Positions 16,869 to 27,633 of a stretch of DNA of 64,000 bases are shown piece by piece. The notes under the pieces were generated by a model that was not told the origin of the DNA, ran no database searches, and saw only the letters and a list, made by a program, of their open reading frames with translations. How positions within the stretch are numbered: the first letter of the stretch is position 1; every line of letters starts with the position of its first letter. The DNA comes from Pseudomonas alcaliphila JAB1 (lineage in GTDB: Bacteria > Pseudomonadota > Gammaproteobacteria > Pseudomonadales > Pseudomonadaceae): the NCBI RefSeq assembly GCF_001941865.1, contig NZ_CP016162.1, positions 2,418,001 through 2,482,000 on the forward strand, in the 5' to 3' direction. A program made the translations under genes and the position numbers.

Positions 16869-18596
16869 ATGAGTGTATATGGACATATCCGGCGCAGCCT
16901 CGCGCTGCTGCTGATCAGTACTGGCGCCCTCGCGGCTGGCGAGCTGGACGTGCGAATCACTCCGAGCAATTCGGCGCTGAAGGCCAATATCGAGGGCTAC
17001 GTCGGTAGCCTCGATGGCCGTGATACGCAGTCGTTGCGCCGTTTGCGCCGCATCGCCGAAAGCGAGGCGGACAAGGCCGCGCAGGCGCTGGGCTATTACC
17101 AGGCGCGCATCCGCAGCCATATCGAAGAGGGCGCAACGCCACGCCTGGTGCTGGAAGTCGAGCCCGGCGAACGGGTGCGCCTGCGCAACGTGGACATTCG
17201 TATCGAAGGGCCTGCCAGCGAGCTGTCTGCCTTTCGCGTACCCAGTGCCGGCCGTTTGCAGCCAGGCTCGGTGCTCAACCATGGGCGCTATGAGGACGCC
17301 AAGCGACTGATTCAGAATCAGGCCTCGCGCTATGGCTTCTTCGACGGCCGATTCTCTCGCCAGAGTTTGCAAATCGACCCGGCTGTCGGGGTGGCCGATA
17401 TCGAGCTGGTGTTCGTCAGCGGGCCGCGTTACAGCCTGGGCGATATCGCCTTCAGCGGTGACTTCCCGTTCGATGAAGAGCTGCTGCTGCGCATGGTGCC
17501 GTTTGAACCGGACACCCCCTACGACTCCGAATTGATCGCCGAGCTGTATCAGGCGCTGCAGTCCAGTGGCTATTTCGAATCGGTGCGCGTCGATGCCATC
17601 CCGACCCAGGCCGACCAGTTGCGTATTCCCGTGGCGGTGGCGCTGCAGGTGCGTGAGCCGCGCACCATGGGCCTGGGGCTGGGCTTTTCCACCGACGTCG
17701 GGCCGCGCCTGCGCGCCAACTGGACGCGCCACTGGCGCAATCCGCAGGGGCACAGCTACGGGGTGGAAACCGAATTGTCCGCCCCGCGGCAGAACGTTGG
17801 CCTGTGGTACGACATTCCCGGTGACCCACCACTGACCGACAAACTGCGCCTGGCCGGCGGTTATCAGTATGAGGAGCTGGCCAGCAAGGACAGCTTGAGC
17901 CGGCTGCTCACCCTCGGTCCGGAATGGCACAGCCAGCGCTCCGGTGGCTGGCAGCGCGTGCTGTCGGTGAAATGGCAGCGTGAGGAATATCGCCTGGGTG
18001 ACGACTCCGGGCTGAGCACCCTGTTGATGCCGGGCGTCAGCTATTCGCTGTTGCGCAGCGACAACAGCCTCGACCCGAATCAGGGCTACCGCGTGCAGTT
18101 CGACTTGCGTGGCGCTGTCGATGGCGTGCTGTCCGATGCCAACGTGCTGCACGGCAACGTCATGCTCAAGGGCCTGACTACCGTATTCGACAATCACCGT
18201 CTGCTCGGGCGGGTGCAGTTCGGCGGTACCGAAACCAATGGTTTCTCTGCAGTGCCGCCGTCGCTGCGCTTCTTCGCCGGTGGCGATCAGAGCGTGCGCG
18301 GTTACGACTATCAGAGTCTGTCGCCGGAGAACAACCGAGGCGACAAGATCGGCGGCCGTTACCTGTTCACCACCAGCGCCGAGTACCAGTACAGTCTCAC
18401 CGACAAGTGGCGCCTGGCGACTTTCATCGACCAGGGCAATTCCTTCAATTCGCTGGACATTCCCACCTTGAAGACTGGTGTCGGCTTCGGCGTGCGCTGG
18501 GTATCGCCGGTTGGCCCGCTGCGCCTGGACCTCGCTCATGCGCTGGACGACGACGGTGGCGTACGCCTGCATTTCTCCATGGGGCCTGAGCTATGA
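16869..18596 (+). CDS. tamA: TamA, Omp85-family outer membrane protein
   Basis: A 575-residue protein with a signal peptide ending near 'ALAAGEL', three POTRA domains in about residues 23-265, and a C-terminal 16-strand barrel. The barrel region shows Omp85 motifs: 'RFFAGGDQSVRGYDYQSLSP' (the VRGF/Y loop-6 motif) and 'GFGVRWVSPVGPLRLDLAHA' followed by 'LHFSMGPEL', an insertion signal ending in leucine. TamA and TamB form the translocation and assembly module, which helps insert some outer membrane proteins and is implicated in phospholipid traffic between membranes. The stop overlaps the tamB ATG (ATGA), so the pair is co-translated. Confidence 0.93.
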   Translation: MSVYGHIRRSLALLLISTGALAAGELDVRITPSNSALKANIEGYVGSLDGRDTQSLRRLRRIAESEADKAAQALGYYQARIRSHIEEGATPRLVLEVEPGERVRLRNVDIRIEGPASELSAFRVPSAGRLQPGSVLNHGRYEDAKRLIQNQASRYGFFDGRFSRQSLQIDPAVGVADIELVFVSGPRYSLGDIAFSGDFPFDEELLLRMVPFEPDTPYDSELIAELYQALQSSGYFESVRVDAIPTQADQLRIPVAVALQVREPRTMGLGLGFSTDVGPRLRANWTRHWRNPQGHSYGVETELSAPRQNVGLWYDIPGDPPLTDKLRLAGGYQYEELASKDSLSRLLTLGPEWHSQRSGGWQRVLSVKWQREEYRLGDDSGLSTLLMPGVSYSLLRSDNSLDPNQGYRVQFDLRGAVDGVLSDANVLHGNVMLKGLTTVFDNHRLLGRVQFGGTETNGFSAVPPSLRFFAGGDQSVRGYDYQSLSPENNRGDKIGGRYLFTTSAEYQYSLTDKWRLATFIDQGNSFNSLDIPTLKTGVGFGVRWVSPVGPLRLDLAHALDDDGGVRLHFSMGPEL

Positions 18597-21500
18597 CCCG
18601 GCGCCTGCTGAAATGGTTGGCCGGCGGTCTGCTCGGCCTGGCGTTGCTGCTCGTCGCGGCCCTGTGGGCGCTGCTGGGTACCCAGGGTGGCAGTCGCTGG
18701 CTGCTGGCCCAGGTGCCAGGCCTGCAGGTCGACAACTTCGCAGGGCGTCTGGGCGGTGACTGGCAGGTCGATGCGCTGATCTGGCAGCAAGACGATATGC
18801 GCGTGGAGCTGCAGCAGCTGGACATGGCCTGGTCACCGTCCTGCCTGTTGCGCCTGACGCTATGTCTGGATCGCCTGCATCTGCAGCAGGTGGCCGTGAC
18901 TCTGCCCGAAAGTGGGGAGGCCAGCGATGAGCCGTTGAGCCTGCCGAACCTCAACCTGCCACTGCGCTTGCAATTGGGCGATATTCAGTTGGGTGAGTTG
19001 CGTCTGGACGGCCAGGCGCAACTGAGCGATCTCGAACTGATCGCCAGTTGGAACGAGCAGGGCGTGGAGCTGCAGCGCCTGGCCTTGCAACGTGATGACC
19101 TGAGCCTGGATCTCAGTGGTCAGCTGACACCACAGGGCAATTGGCCCTTGACCCTGAGTGGTCGCCTGCAGTTGCCGGAGGTCGATGGCAAGGCCTGGCA
19201 GGTGGCGCTGCAGGTGGGCGGCGAATTGCAACGCAACCTGACGATCGAGGCCGATAGCAGTGGCTATCTCGATGCTCGTCTGGAAGGACAGGTGCAGGCG
19301 CTGGCTGAGCATCTGCCCGCTGAACTGCGCCTGACCAGCCAGGATTTCCAGGCCAGCAGCGGTTTGCCGCAGACGCTGCACCTGCAGGCGCTTACCTTGT
19401 CGGCAAAGGGTGACCTGAGCAGCGGCTATCGCATCGATGGCAGCGCCACTCTGCCCGCCGAAGAGGCGCCGATGCCGTTGACATTGCGTGGCAGGGTCGA
19501 TGCCAAGGGCGCGGATATCGAATTGCTGCGCATCGAGGCCGAGGATCAGCAGCATCTGCAGCTCAGCGGTACGCTCGCCTGGAGCGAGGCGTTTCAGGCC
19601 GATGCCAAGCTCGATTGGCTGAATTTCCCCTGGCAGCGTCTGTACCCGCTGGACGAGCCGCCACCCGTGGCGCTGCAGCAACTGCAGGCAGAAGTCAGCT
19701 ATAGCGAAGGCAATTACCTGGGTAACTTCGCTGCGCAGCTTAAGGGGCCGGCAGGGGACTTCAGCCTGAGCAGTCCGGTCAGTGGCGATCTCGGCCAGGT
19801 CAGCCTGCCGCAGTTGCAGCTGGTGGCCGGCCAGGGCCGCGCCGAAGGGGTGGTCAAGGTTGGTTTTGCCGACGGCGTCGACTGGCAGGCCATGCTGCAG
19901 CTCAGCGCCCTCGACCCGGGTTACTGGCTGGCTGAGATGCCGGGTAATCTGGCAGGGCCGCTGAATACCTCGGGCAGCTTCAACGCCGGCGCGCTGCAGG
20001 CCAACGCCGATATCGACCTCAATGGCCGTCTGCGTGGCCAGCCCGCGCAATTACAGGTACAGGGCGCCGGTAGCGGCGAGCGGTGGCAGCTCGAGCGGTT
20101 GCTGGTGCGTCTGGGCGACAATCGGATCAGTGGCCAAGGCGCTATGGATCAGCGTTTGCGTGGTCAGCTGGAGTTGGTGTTACCGCGTCTGGGGCAACTC
20201 TGGCCCGGCTTGCAGGGCCAAATACAGGGCCAGCTGTCCATGGCCGGTACGCTACAGGCGCCGCAAGGCCAGCTTGCGCTGAGTGGGGAGCGTCTGGCCT
20301 TTGGCGACCCTAGTCTGCGTCGCCTGCAGCTGGACGCGACGCTGGATGCCCGCCAGCAGGCGCGCATCGGTTTGAATCTTCGTGGCATCCGCATCGGCGA
20401 TACCTACCTTGGGCGCTTGCAGGCCGATGGTCGTGGTGATCAGCGTCGCCAGGCGCTGGACATCGATTTGCAAGGTCCGCTGCTGCAGCTGGCGTTGGCC
20501 CTGGACGGTAGCTTGAGCGAGCAGGGCGACTGGCGCGGTCGCGTCGCCAGTGGCCGTGTGCAGAGCGGCGGGCAGGATTGGCAACTACAGCAGGCGGCGA
20601 ACCTGGAGCGCCTGGCAAGCGGCCGCATGAACCTGGGCGCGCATTGCTGGCAGTCCGGCGATGCCAGCCTGTGCGGCGGGCAGCAGCGGCTGATGCCGCA
20701 GCCCAGCCTGGACTGGCGCCTGCAGAACTTCCCCCTGGCCAGCCTGCAGCCCTGGCTGCCCGAGGATTTCGCCTGGCAGGGGCGACTGGATGGTCAACTG
20801 AAAGTCGAGCTACCCGACAGCGGTCCCAACGGCCAGATCAGGCTCGATGCCGGCGGCGGCAACCTGCGTATTCGTCAGCCGGATGAAGAGCAGTGGCTGG
20901 ACTTTCCCTACGACAGCCTGCGCCTGGACAGCACGCTGCGCCCTCAGCGGGTAGACAGCGAACTGCGTTTCGTCAGTAGCCGCCTGGGTGAGCTGCTGCT
21001 GCAGGCGCAGATCGACCCACGCCCGGCGAGCAAGCCGGTCAGCGGCGAGTTTCGATTGAGCGGTTTCGATCTGGCCGTGCTGCGTCCCTTCGTACCCATG
21101 GCGGAAAGGCTCGAAGGCAAGCTGCAGGGCAGCGGCAATATAAGTGGCCAGCTGCTGGCGCCGCAGATCAACGGCCAGCTGCGCCTGGACGGCGGCGAGC
21201 TGTCCGGCAGTGAACTGCCGATCAGCCTGGAGAACCTGCAATTGCAGGCGTTGATCGCGGGCGAGCAGGTGCAGCTCTCCGGCGACTGGCATAGCGGTGA
21301 GCAGGGGCGTGGCAATCTGCGTGGCGAACTGACCTGGGCCGAGGGGCTGAGCGGCGATCTGGCATTGCAGGGACAGCGCTTGCCGGTGAAGGTCGAGCCC
21401 TATGCCGAGCTGGAAGTCGAGCCTGATCTGCAATTGCAGCTGCGTGCCCAGCGTCTGGCCGTCAGCGGCAAGGTTGGCGTGCCGCGTGGCTTGATCAGCG

Positions 21501-22276
21501 TACGTGAACTACCGCCATCGACGGTCAAGGTTTCCGGTGATGCACGGGTGGTCGGTCGTGAAACCCCGGAAGCTGAGCAGGGCATGGGCGTCGCCATGGA
21601 TGTCGATGTCGAGGTGGGGCAGGACAAGCTGGCCTTCAGCGGTTTCGGCCTGACTGCCGACCTGCGTGGACGCGTGCACATCGGCGATAACCTCGATACC
21701 CGCGGTGAACTGGATCTGGTCAATGGCCGCTATCGCGCCTACGGCCAGCGCCTGACCATACGCCGCGCGCGCCTGCTGTTCACCGGGCCCATCGATCAGC
21801 CGTTCCTCGATGTGGAAGCGATTCGCCGGGTCGACACGGTCGTCGCCGGTATCCGTCTGTCCGGTAGCGCCGAGCAGCCGAGCACCACGGTCTTCGCCGA
21901 GCCGGCCATGAGCCAGGAACAGGCGCTGTCCTATCTGGTGCTGGGCCGGCCGTTGGGGCAAAGCACGGGGGACAACAACATGCTTGGCCAGGCAGCGCTG
22001 GCGCTCGGTCTGGCCGGCAGCAGTTCGCTCACCACCAGCCTGGCCACCAGTCTGGGTATTCAGGATTTTCAGCTCGACACCGAGGGCAGTGGCGTGACCA
22101 CCAGTGTGGTGGCCAGCGGCAATATCACCGAGCGCCTGAGCCTGCGTTACGGCGTGGGTGTGTTCGAGCCGGCCAACACCATCGCTCTGCGTTACGAGCT
22201 GAGCCGGCGCCTGTACCTTGAGGCCGCCAGCGGTCTGGCCAGCTCGCTCGACCTGTTCTATCGCCGGGACTTCTGA
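18593..22276 (+). CDS. tamB: TamB, translocation and assembly module inner membrane protein
   Basis: A 1227-residue AsmA-like protein. A single N-terminal signal anchor lies at about residues 9-30. The remainder is a long repetitive beta-rich stretch dominated by alternating Leu/Gln/Gly, which in this family forms a hydrophobic-lined groove across the periplasm. The last ~350 residues are the conserved TamB (DUF490) domain, with 'YLVLGRPLGQSTGDNNMLGQ' near the end, a family hallmark, and a final strand ending 'LASSLDLFYRRDF'. It works with the upstream TamA. Length and order match TamB of other gammaproteobacteria. The high Gln and Leu content reflects the groove, not foreign origin. Confidence 0.93.
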   Translation: MTRRLLKWLAGGLLGLALLLVAALWALLGTQGGSRWLLAQVPGLQVDNFAGRLGGDWQVDALIWQQDDMRVELQQLDMAWSPSCLLRLTLCLDRLHLQQVAVTLPESGEASDEPLSLPNLNLPLRLQLGDIQLGELRLDGQAQLSDLELIASWNEQGVELQRLALQRDDLSLDLSGQLTPQGNWPLTLSGRLQLPEVDGKAWQVALQVGGELQRNLTIEADSSGYLDARLEGQVQALAEHLPAELRLTSQDFQASSGLPQTLHLQALTLSAKGDLSSGYRIDGSATLPAEEAPMPLTLRGRVDAKGADIELLRIEAEDQQHLQLSGTLAWSEAFQADAKLDWLNFPWQRLYPLDEPPPVALQQLQAEVSYSEGNYLGNFAAQLKGPAGDFSLSSPVSGDLGQVSLPQLQLVAGQGRAEGVVKVGFADGVDWQAMLQLSALDPGYWLAEMPGNLAGPLNTSGSFNAGALQANADIDLNGRLRGQPAQLQVQGAGSGERWQLERLLVRLGDNRISGQGAMDQRLRGQLELVLPRLGQLWPGLQGQIQGQLSMAGTLQAPQGQLALSGERLAFGDPSLRRLQLDATLDARQQARIGLNLRGIRIGDTYLGRLQADGRGDQRRQALDIDLQGPLLQLALALDGSLSEQGDWRGRVASGRVQSGGQDWQLQQAANLERLASGRMNLGAHCWQSGDASLCGGQQRLMPQPSLDWRLQNFPLASLQPWLPEDFAWQGRLDGQLKVELPDSGPNGQIRLDAGGGNLRIRQPDEEQWLDFPYDSLRLDSTLRPQRVDSELRFVSSRLGELLLQAQIDPRPASKPVSGEFRLSGFDLAVLRPFVPMAERLEGKLQGSGNISGQLLAPQINGQLRLDGGELSGSELPISLENLQLQALIAGEQVQLSGDWHSGEQGRGNLRGELTWAEGLSGDLALQGQRLPVKVEPYAELEVEPDLQLQLRAQRLAVSGKVGVPRGLISVRELPPSTVKVSGDARVVGRETPEAEQGMGVAMDVDVEVGQDKLAFSGFGLTADLRGRVHIGDNLDTRGELDLVNGRYRAYGQRLTIRRARLLFTGPIDQPFLDVEAIRRVDTVVAGIRLSGSAEQPSTTVFAEPAMSQEQALSYLVLGRPLGQSTGDNNMLGQAALALGLAGSSSLTTSLATSLGIQDFQLDTEGSGVTTSVVASGNITERLSLRYGVGVFEPANTIALRYELSRRLYLEAASGLASSLDLFYRRDF

Positions 22277-22451
22277 TGGTCGCGCCGCCTTTATGCTAAA
22301 TCCCTACATGGCTGCGGGTGTATCGGCGGCGCTTCTGCGCTAGTCTGGACGCATGGTCGGGCCGTGACCTGCCATTCGATGGAGCATTCGCCACGGCGAA
22401 CCCCATGTCACACATTTGCCCTTCAACTCCCTGAACGATAAGGAAACTCCC

Positions 22452-22952
22452 ATGGCGCAAGTCACTCTCAAAGGCAACCCGGTGCAGGTCGACGGCCAAC
22501 TGCCGCAGGCCGGCCAACAGGCACCAGCGTTCAGCCTGGTCGCTGGTGACCTGAGCGACGTCACCCTGGCCAGCCTGGCTGGCAAGCGCAAGGTGCTGAA
22601 CATCTTCCCCAGCGTCGACACCCCGACCTGCGCTACCTCCGTGCGCAAGTTCAACGCCGAAGCCGGTCAACTGAACAACACCGTGGTGCTGTGCATCTCC
22701 GCTGACCTGCCGTTCGCCCAGGCACGCTTTTGTGGTGCCGAAGGTCTGGAAAGCGTGGTCAATCTGTCCACCCTGCGTGGCGCCGACTTCCTCAAGAACT
22801 ACGGTGTGGCCATTGCCAGCGGCCCGCTGACCGGCCTGGCCGCGCGCGCCGTGGTAGTGCTGGATGAAAACGACAAGGTGCTGCACAGCGAGCTGGTTGG
22901 CGAAATCGCTGATGAGCCGAATTACGCAGCCGCCCTGGCCGCGCTGAAGTAA
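22452..22952 (+). CDS. tpx: Thiol peroxidase
   Basis: A 166-residue atypical 2-Cys peroxiredoxin. The peroxidatic Cys60 lies in '[14 protein letters not shown]' and the resolving Cys94 in '[17 protein letters not shown]', at the same spacing as E. coli Tpx (Cys61/Cys95). It reduces hydrogen peroxide and, preferentially, alkyl hydroperoxides using thioredoxin. AAGGAAAC precedes the ATG at 22452. It is a single gene closed by a strong terminator. Confidence 0.96.
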   Translation: MAQVTLKGNPVQVDGQLPQAGQQAPAFSLVAGDLSDVTLASLAGKRKVLNIFPSVDTPTCATSVRKFNAEAGQLNNTVVLCISADLPFAQARFCGAEGLESVVNLSTLRGADFLKNYGVAIASGPLTGLAARAVVVLDENDKVLHSELVGEIADEPNYAAALAALK

Positions 22953-22970
22953 CTCGCAGCTGCTTCGATG

Positions 22971-22998
22971 AAACGGCCTGCTTTGCAGGCCGTTTTTA
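22971..22998 (+). terminator. Terminator of tpx
   Basis: An 11-bp stem (AAACGGCCTGC, loop TTT, GCAGGCCGTTT) followed by TTATTT, 19 bases after the tpx stop. Typical intrinsic terminator. Confidence 0.9.
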
Positions 22999-23178
22999 TT
23001 TGTGCACCAAGCCGAACGTTCTGAGCACGTCGACAGTCCCTTGCCCAATGCAGATTTTTTCGCGGACTCAAACAGTTAGTAACGTAAGGGCAGCGTAAAA
23101 AGCGGGTAAATGGGCTTTGCTTGACGCGGGCCAGTGCTTATCGTGCCGACTCCCCTTAAACGTGATATTGCGCCTGCC

Positions 23179-24438
23179 ATGTCGAATGCTTCCCCGTCTC
23201 CATCGAACTCCTCCCGTCAATGGCTGATTGGCCTGACGTTGCTCGCCGTGCTGCTTCTGCTGCTGTGGTGGTTCTGGCCGAGCGAGCCAGAAAGCCAGCA
23301 GATGGGCCGTGGCCGTTTCGGTGACATGGGGCCGGTGCCGGTGCGCGTGGCCGAGGTCAAGCAGGGTGAGTTCGCCATCGAGCTCAAGGCGCTTGGCACG
23401 GTAACCGCCTACAACACGGTCAACGTACGCTCGCGAGTCGACGGTGAGCTGGTCAAGGTGCTGTTCGAGGAGGGCCAGCAGGTCAAGGCCGGCGACCTGC
23501 TGGCGGTGATCGATCCACGTCCTTATCAGGTGGCCTTGCAGCAGGCGCAGGGGGCGCTGCAGGAAAACCAGGCGCAACTGAAGAACGCCGAGCTGGACCT
23601 GCAGCGCTACAAGGGGCTGTACGACGAAGACAGCATCGCCAAACAGACCCTCGATACCCAGCAGGCACTGGTCAATCAGTACCGTGGCAGTCTGCAGAGC
23701 AACCAGGCTGACGTCGCCACGGCCAAGCTCAACCTCGACTTCACCCAGATTCGCGCGCCCATCGACGGTCGCCTCGGTCTGCGTCAGCTGGATATCGGCA
23801 ACCTGGTCAGCAGCGGCGATACCACGCCTTTGGTGGTAATCACCCAGGCCGATCCGATTGCGGTGATCTTCACCATCCCCGAGGGCGATCTGCCAGCCGT
23901 GCTGCAGCGCCGCCGCGACGGCACGATCCTGGCCGTCGAGGCCTGGGACCGTGGTGAGCGCCTGAAACTGGCCGAGGGCGTGCTGGAAAGCCTGGATAAC
24001 CAGATCGACACCACCACCGGTACGGTCAAGCTCAAGGCGCGCTTCGACAACGCCGAGCAGATGCTCTTCCCCAATCAGTTCGTCAACGTGCGTCTGCGCG
24101 TGGAAACCCGTGAGGCCGCCACCATCATTCCGTCCGCTGCGGTGCAGTTCGGCACCCAGGGTACCTTCGTCTATGTCGTGGGTGACGATAACAAGGTGAG
24201 CATCCGTCAGGTCACCATCGCCGCCAGCGACGCCGAGCGCAGCATGGTCAACGAGGGCGTGCAGCAGGGTGAGCGGCTGGTGCTGGAGGGCACCGACCGC
24301 CTGCGCGACGGCAGCGAGGTGGAAGTGGTCGACCCGAACCTGGTGCAGAGCCCCGACGGCGCGGCCAACGAGGCTGGCGACCGCCAGGGCAAGCGCGATG
24401 GCTCCGCACGTCCGGGCGCAGCACGGAACGACGCATGA
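23179..24438 (+). CDS. muxA: RND efflux periplasmic adaptor, MuxA/MdtA type
   Basis: A 420-residue membrane fusion protein. An N-terminal membrane anchor lies at about residues 15-35; the mature part has the lipoyl half-motifs '[20 protein letters not shown]' and '[20 protein letters not shown]' flanking a helical hairpin, then beta-barrel and membrane-proximal domains. Followed by two RND permeases and an outer membrane factor, it is the adaptor of a MuxABC-OpmB (MdtABC-like) pump, which in P. aeruginosa exports novobiocin, aztreonam, macrolides and others. The start at 23179 is an ATG without a clear ribosome binding site; an in-frame GTG at 23134 is possible. Its stop overlaps the muxB ATG. 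Confidence 0.88.
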   Translation: MSNASPSPSNSSRQWLIGLTLLAVLLLLLWWFWPSEPESQQMGRGRFGDMGPVPVRVAEVKQGEFAIELKALGTVTAYNTVNVRSRVDGELVKVLFEEGQQVKAGDLLAVIDPRPYQVALQQAQGALQENQAQLKNAELDLQRYKGLYDEDSIAKQTLDTQQALVNQYRGSLQSNQADVATAKLNLDFTQIRAPIDGRLGLRQLDIGNLVSSGDTTPLVVITQADPIAVIFTIPEGDLPAVLQRRRDGTILAVEAWDRGERLKLAEGVLESLDNQIDTTTGTVKLKARFDNAEQMLFPNQFVNVRLRVETREAATIIPSAAVQFGTQGTFVYVVGDDNKVSIRQVTIAASDAERSMVNEGVQQGERLVLEGTDRLRDGSEVEVVDPNLVQSPDGAANEAGDRQGKRDGSARPGAARNDA

Positions 24439-27400
24439 ACATCTCCCGCCCCTTCATCCTGCGGCCGGTCGCCACCACGCTGTTGATGGTGGCGATCTTC
24501 CTCAGCGGTCTGATCGCCTATCGCCTGCTGCCGGTGTCGGCGCTGCCGGAAGTGGATTACCCGACCATCCGTGTGCTGACCTTATATCCAGGCGCCAGTC
24601 CGGATGTGATGACCAGTGCCGTGACGGCGCCGCTGGAGCGCCAGTTCGGGCAGATGGCCGGGCTCAAACAGATGTCCTCGACCAGTTCGGGCGGCGCCTC
24701 GGTGATCACCCTGCGCTTCAACCTGGATGTCTCCCTGGCGGTGGCCGAGCAGGAAGTGCAGGCGGCGATCAACGCGGCGAGCAACCTGCTGCCTGGCGAT
24801 CTGCCGGCGCCGCCGGTGTACAACAAGGTCAACCCGGCCGATACGCCAGTGCTGACCCTGGCGGTGAGTTCAAAGACGATGCCGCTGCCGCAGGTCAACG
24901 ACCTGGTCGATACCCGCCTGGCGCAGAAGCTCGCGCAAACCAGCGGTGTCGGCCTGGTGACCCTGGCCGGCGGGCAACGTCCGGCGGTGCGTATCCGCGT
25001 CAACCCGGAGGCGCTGGCGTCCTACGGCCTGAGCCTGGCCGACGTGCGCAGCCTGATCACGGCCAGCAACGTCAACCAGCCCAAGGGCAACTTCGACGGG
25101 CCCACGCGGGTTTCTCAGCTCGATGCCAACGACCAGCTGAAATCGGTCGACGAATACCGCGAGCTGATCCTCAGTTACGAGAACGGCGCCGCGTTGCGCC
25201 TGAAGGATGTCGCCGAGATCATCGATGGCGCCGAGAACGAGCGCCTGGCCGCCTGGGCCAACCGCAACCAGGCGGTACTGGTCAACGTGCAGCGTCAGCC
25301 TGGTGCCAACGTCATCGATGTGGTCGACCGCATCCAGACCCTGTTGCCGCACCTGACCGAAGGCCTGCCGGCCAGCGTCGAGGTCAAGGTGCTCACTGAC
25401 CGCACGCAGACCATCCGCGCTGCGGTGCGCGATGTGCAGCACGAGCTGCTGTTGGCCATCGCCCTGGTGGTGATGGTGACCTTCCTGTTCCTGCGCAAGC
25501 TGTCGGCGACCATCATTCCGTCGATCGTCGTGCCGCTGTCGCTGATCGGCACCTTCGGCGTGATGTACCTGGCCGGTTTCACCATCAACAACCTGACGCT
25601 GATGGCGCTGACCATCGCCACCGGTTTCGTGGTCGACGACGCCATCGTCATGCTGGAGAACATCGCCCGCCATCTGGAGGAGGGCGAGACGCCGCTCAAC
25701 GCCGCGCTCAAAGGTGCCCGGCAGATCGGCTTCACCCTGGTCTCGCTGACCCTGTCGCTGATTGCTGTACTGATCCCGTTGCTGTTCATGGCCGATGTGG
25801 TCGGCCGGCTGTTCCGCGAGTTCGCCATCACCCTGGCCGTGGCCATCCTGATTTCCCTGGTGGTGTCGCTGACCCTCACGCCGATGATGTGTGCGCGCTT
25901 GCTCAAGGCCGAGAAACCCGAGCAGGAAGGGCGCTTCTATCGCGTCGCCGGTGGCACCATCGACGCCATGATCGAACGCTATGGCGTCTGGCTGCAGTGG
26001 GTGCTCAGGCATCAGCCGCTGACCCTGCTGGTGGCCGTGGCGACCCTGGGCCTGACCGTGCTGCTGTACTTGGCCGTGCCCAAGGGCTTCTTCCCGGTGC
26101 AGGACACCGGCGTGATCCAGGGTATTTCCGAGGCGCCGCAGTCGATTTCCTTTGCCGCCATGAGCGAGCGTCAGCAGCGCCTGGCGGATGTCATCCTGCG
26201 TGATCCGGCGGTGGCTAGCCTGTCCTCGTCGATTGGCGTGGATGGTGACAATCCGACGCTCAACAGCGGCCGTCTGCTGATCAACCTGAAAACCCACGCC
26301 GAACGCGACGTCACCGCCAGTGAGGTAATCGAGCGTCTGCGTCCTGAGCTGGCGAAGGTTCCCGGTATCGAGCTGTTCATGCAGCCGGTGCAGGACCTGA
26401 CCATCGAAGATCGCATCAGCCGCACCCAGTTCCAGTTCACCCTGGAATCGCCCGACAGCCAGTTGCTGGAAACCTGGACGCCGCGTCTGGTCGAGGCGCT
26501 GCGCGAGCAGCCGGAGCTGACCGATGTGGCCAGCGACCTGCAGAACCGCGGCTTGCAGGTGTTTCTGGATATCGACCGTGACGCCGCGGCGCGTCTGGGC
26601 ATCAACGTCGGCACTATCGACGATGCCTTGTATGACGCTTTTGGCCAGCGCCAGATCAGCACCATCTACACCCAGGCCAGTCAGTACCGCGTGGTACTGG
26701 AGAGCCGCGATGGCGGGCGTATCGGCCTGGCCGCGCTGCGTCAGATTCACGTGGCCACCGGCGACGGCCAGCAGGTGCCGTTGTCGTCCCTGGCGCATGT
26801 CGAGGAGCGTCCGGCCAGCCTGCTGGTCAACCATATCGGCCAGTTCCCCGCGGTGACCCTGTCGTTCAACCTGGCGCCTGGCGTGTCGCTGGGCGAGGCA
26901 GTGGCGGTGATCGAGCGGGTCGAGCAGGAAATCGGCCTGCCGGGCGGCATCAACACCCAGTTCCAGGGCGCTGCGGAGGCGTTCCGTGCGTCGTTGTCGT
27001 CGACCTTGCTGCTGATTCTGGCGGCCATCGTCACCATGTACATCGTGCTGGGCGTGCTCTACGAGAGCTATATCCACCCGATCACCATTCTTTCCACGCT
27101 GCCGTCGGCGGGAGTCGGTGCGCTGCTGGCATTGCTGCTGACCGGTAACGACCTGGGGCTGATCGCCATCATCGGCATCATCCTGCTGATCGGTATCGTC
27201 AAGAAGAACGCGATCATGATGATCGACTTCGCCCTTGAGGCTGAGCGCAACCAGGGCATGGCACCTGAGGCGGCGATCTACCAGGCGGCGCTGCTGCGCT
27301 TTCGGCCGATTCTGATGACCACCCTGGCGGCGCTGTTCGGCGCCATTCCACTGATGCTGGCCTCGGGCTCTGGCGCCGAGCTGCGCCAGCCGCTGGGCCT

Positions 27401-27527
27401 GGTGATGGTCGGTGGGCTGCTGGTCAGCCAGGTGCTGACGCTGTTCACCACGCCGGTGATCTACCTGTACTTCGATCGCCTGTCGCGGCGCTTTAGTGGT
27501 CGCAGTGCAGCGGGGGTGGCGGTATGA
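24435..27527 (+). CDS. muxB: RND efflux permease, MuxB/MdtB type
   Basis: A 1030-residue proton-driven permease of the hydrophobe/amphiphile efflux RND family, with twelve membrane helices and two large periplasmic loops. Typical segments are '[20 protein letters not shown]' in helix 1, '[20 protein letters not shown]', '[20 protein letters not shown]' in helix 4 with the paired aspartates of the proton relay, and '[20 protein letters not shown]' in helix 10. Tandem with a second, different permease, it fits the heteromultimeric MuxB-MuxC or MdtB-MdtC arrangement. The start overlaps the muxA stop. It is separated from muxC by 106 bases that hold a REP doublet. Confidence 0.92.
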   Translation: MNISRPFILRPVATTLLMVAIFLSGLIAYRLLPVSALPEVDYPTIRVLTLYPGASPDVMTSAVTAPLERQFGQMAGLKQMSSTSSGGASVITLRFNLDVSLAVAEQEVQAAINAASNLLPGDLPAPPVYNKVNPADTPVLTLAVSSKTMPLPQVNDLVDTRLAQKLAQTSGVGLVTLAGGQRPAVRIRVNPEALASYGLSLADVRSLITASNVNQPKGNFDGPTRVSQLDANDQLKSVDEYRELILSYENGAALRLKDVAEIIDGAENERLAAWANRNQAVLVNVQRQPGANVIDVVDRIQTLLPHLTEGLPASVEVKVLTDRTQTIRAAVRDVQHELLLAIALVVMVTFLFLRKLSATIIPSIVVPLSLIGTFGVMYLAGFTINNLTLMALTIATGFVVDDAIVMLENIARHLEEGETPLNAALKGARQIGFTLVSLTLSLIAVLIPLLFMADVVGRLFREFAITLAVAILISLVVSLTLTPMMCARLLKAEKPEQEGRFYRVAGGTIDAMIERYGVWLQWVLRHQPLTLLVAVATLGLTVLLYLAVPKGFFPVQDTGVIQGISEAPQSISFAAMSERQQRLADVILRDPAVASLSSSIGVDGDNPTLNSGRLLINLKTHAERDVTASEVIERLRPELAKVPGIELFMQPVQDLTIEDRISRTQFQFTLESPDSQLLETWTPRLVEALREQPELTDVASDLQNRGLQVFLDIDRDAAARLGINVGTIDDALYDAFGQRQISTIYTQASQYRVVLESRDGGRIGLAALRQIHVATGDGQQVPLSSLAHVEERPASLLVNHIGQFPAVTLSFNLAPGVSLGEAVAVIERVEQEIGLPGGINTQFQGAAEAFRASLSSTLLLILAAIVTMYIVLGVLYESYIHPITILSTLPSAGVGALLALLLTGNDLGLIAIIGIILLIGIVKKNAIMMIDFALEAERNQGMAPEAAIYQAALLRFRPILMTTLAALFGAIPLMLASGSGAELRQPLGLVMVGGLLVSQVLTLFTTPVIYLYFDRLSRRFSGRSAAGVAV

Positions 27528-27539
27528 CCCAGGCCCGCA

Positions 27540-27596
27540 GGAGCGGCTTCAGCCGCGAACAGGCAGGTACAGGGGATTCGCGGCTGAAGCCGCTCC
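27540..27596. repeat. REP doublet between muxB and muxC
   Basis: Two 20-base arms (27540-27559 and 27577-27596) are exact inverted copies built on GGAGCGGCTTCAGCCGCGAA, separated by 17 bases; the match continues a few bases further with one mismatch. This is a typical Pseudomonas REP pair of the kind linked to REP-associated tyrosine transposases (RAYT). It lies within the operon, 12 bases after the muxB stop, and could form a hairpin in the mRNA. Confidence 0.85.
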
Positions 27597-27633
27597 TACG
27601 TGATCGGCGAAGCCTTGGCGGGGCCCATCCCGC

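Noticed and set aside
16719..18572. 617-codon open frame on the minus strand
   Set aside because: Shadow of tamA; it also runs into the inverted-repeat element and has no family features.
24870..27077. 735-codon open frame on the minus strand
   Set aside because: It lies entirely opposite muxB, whose protein is unmistakable. Its low-complexity His/Gln/Arg-rich translation is what the antisense strand of high-GC Pseudomonas genes usually gives.
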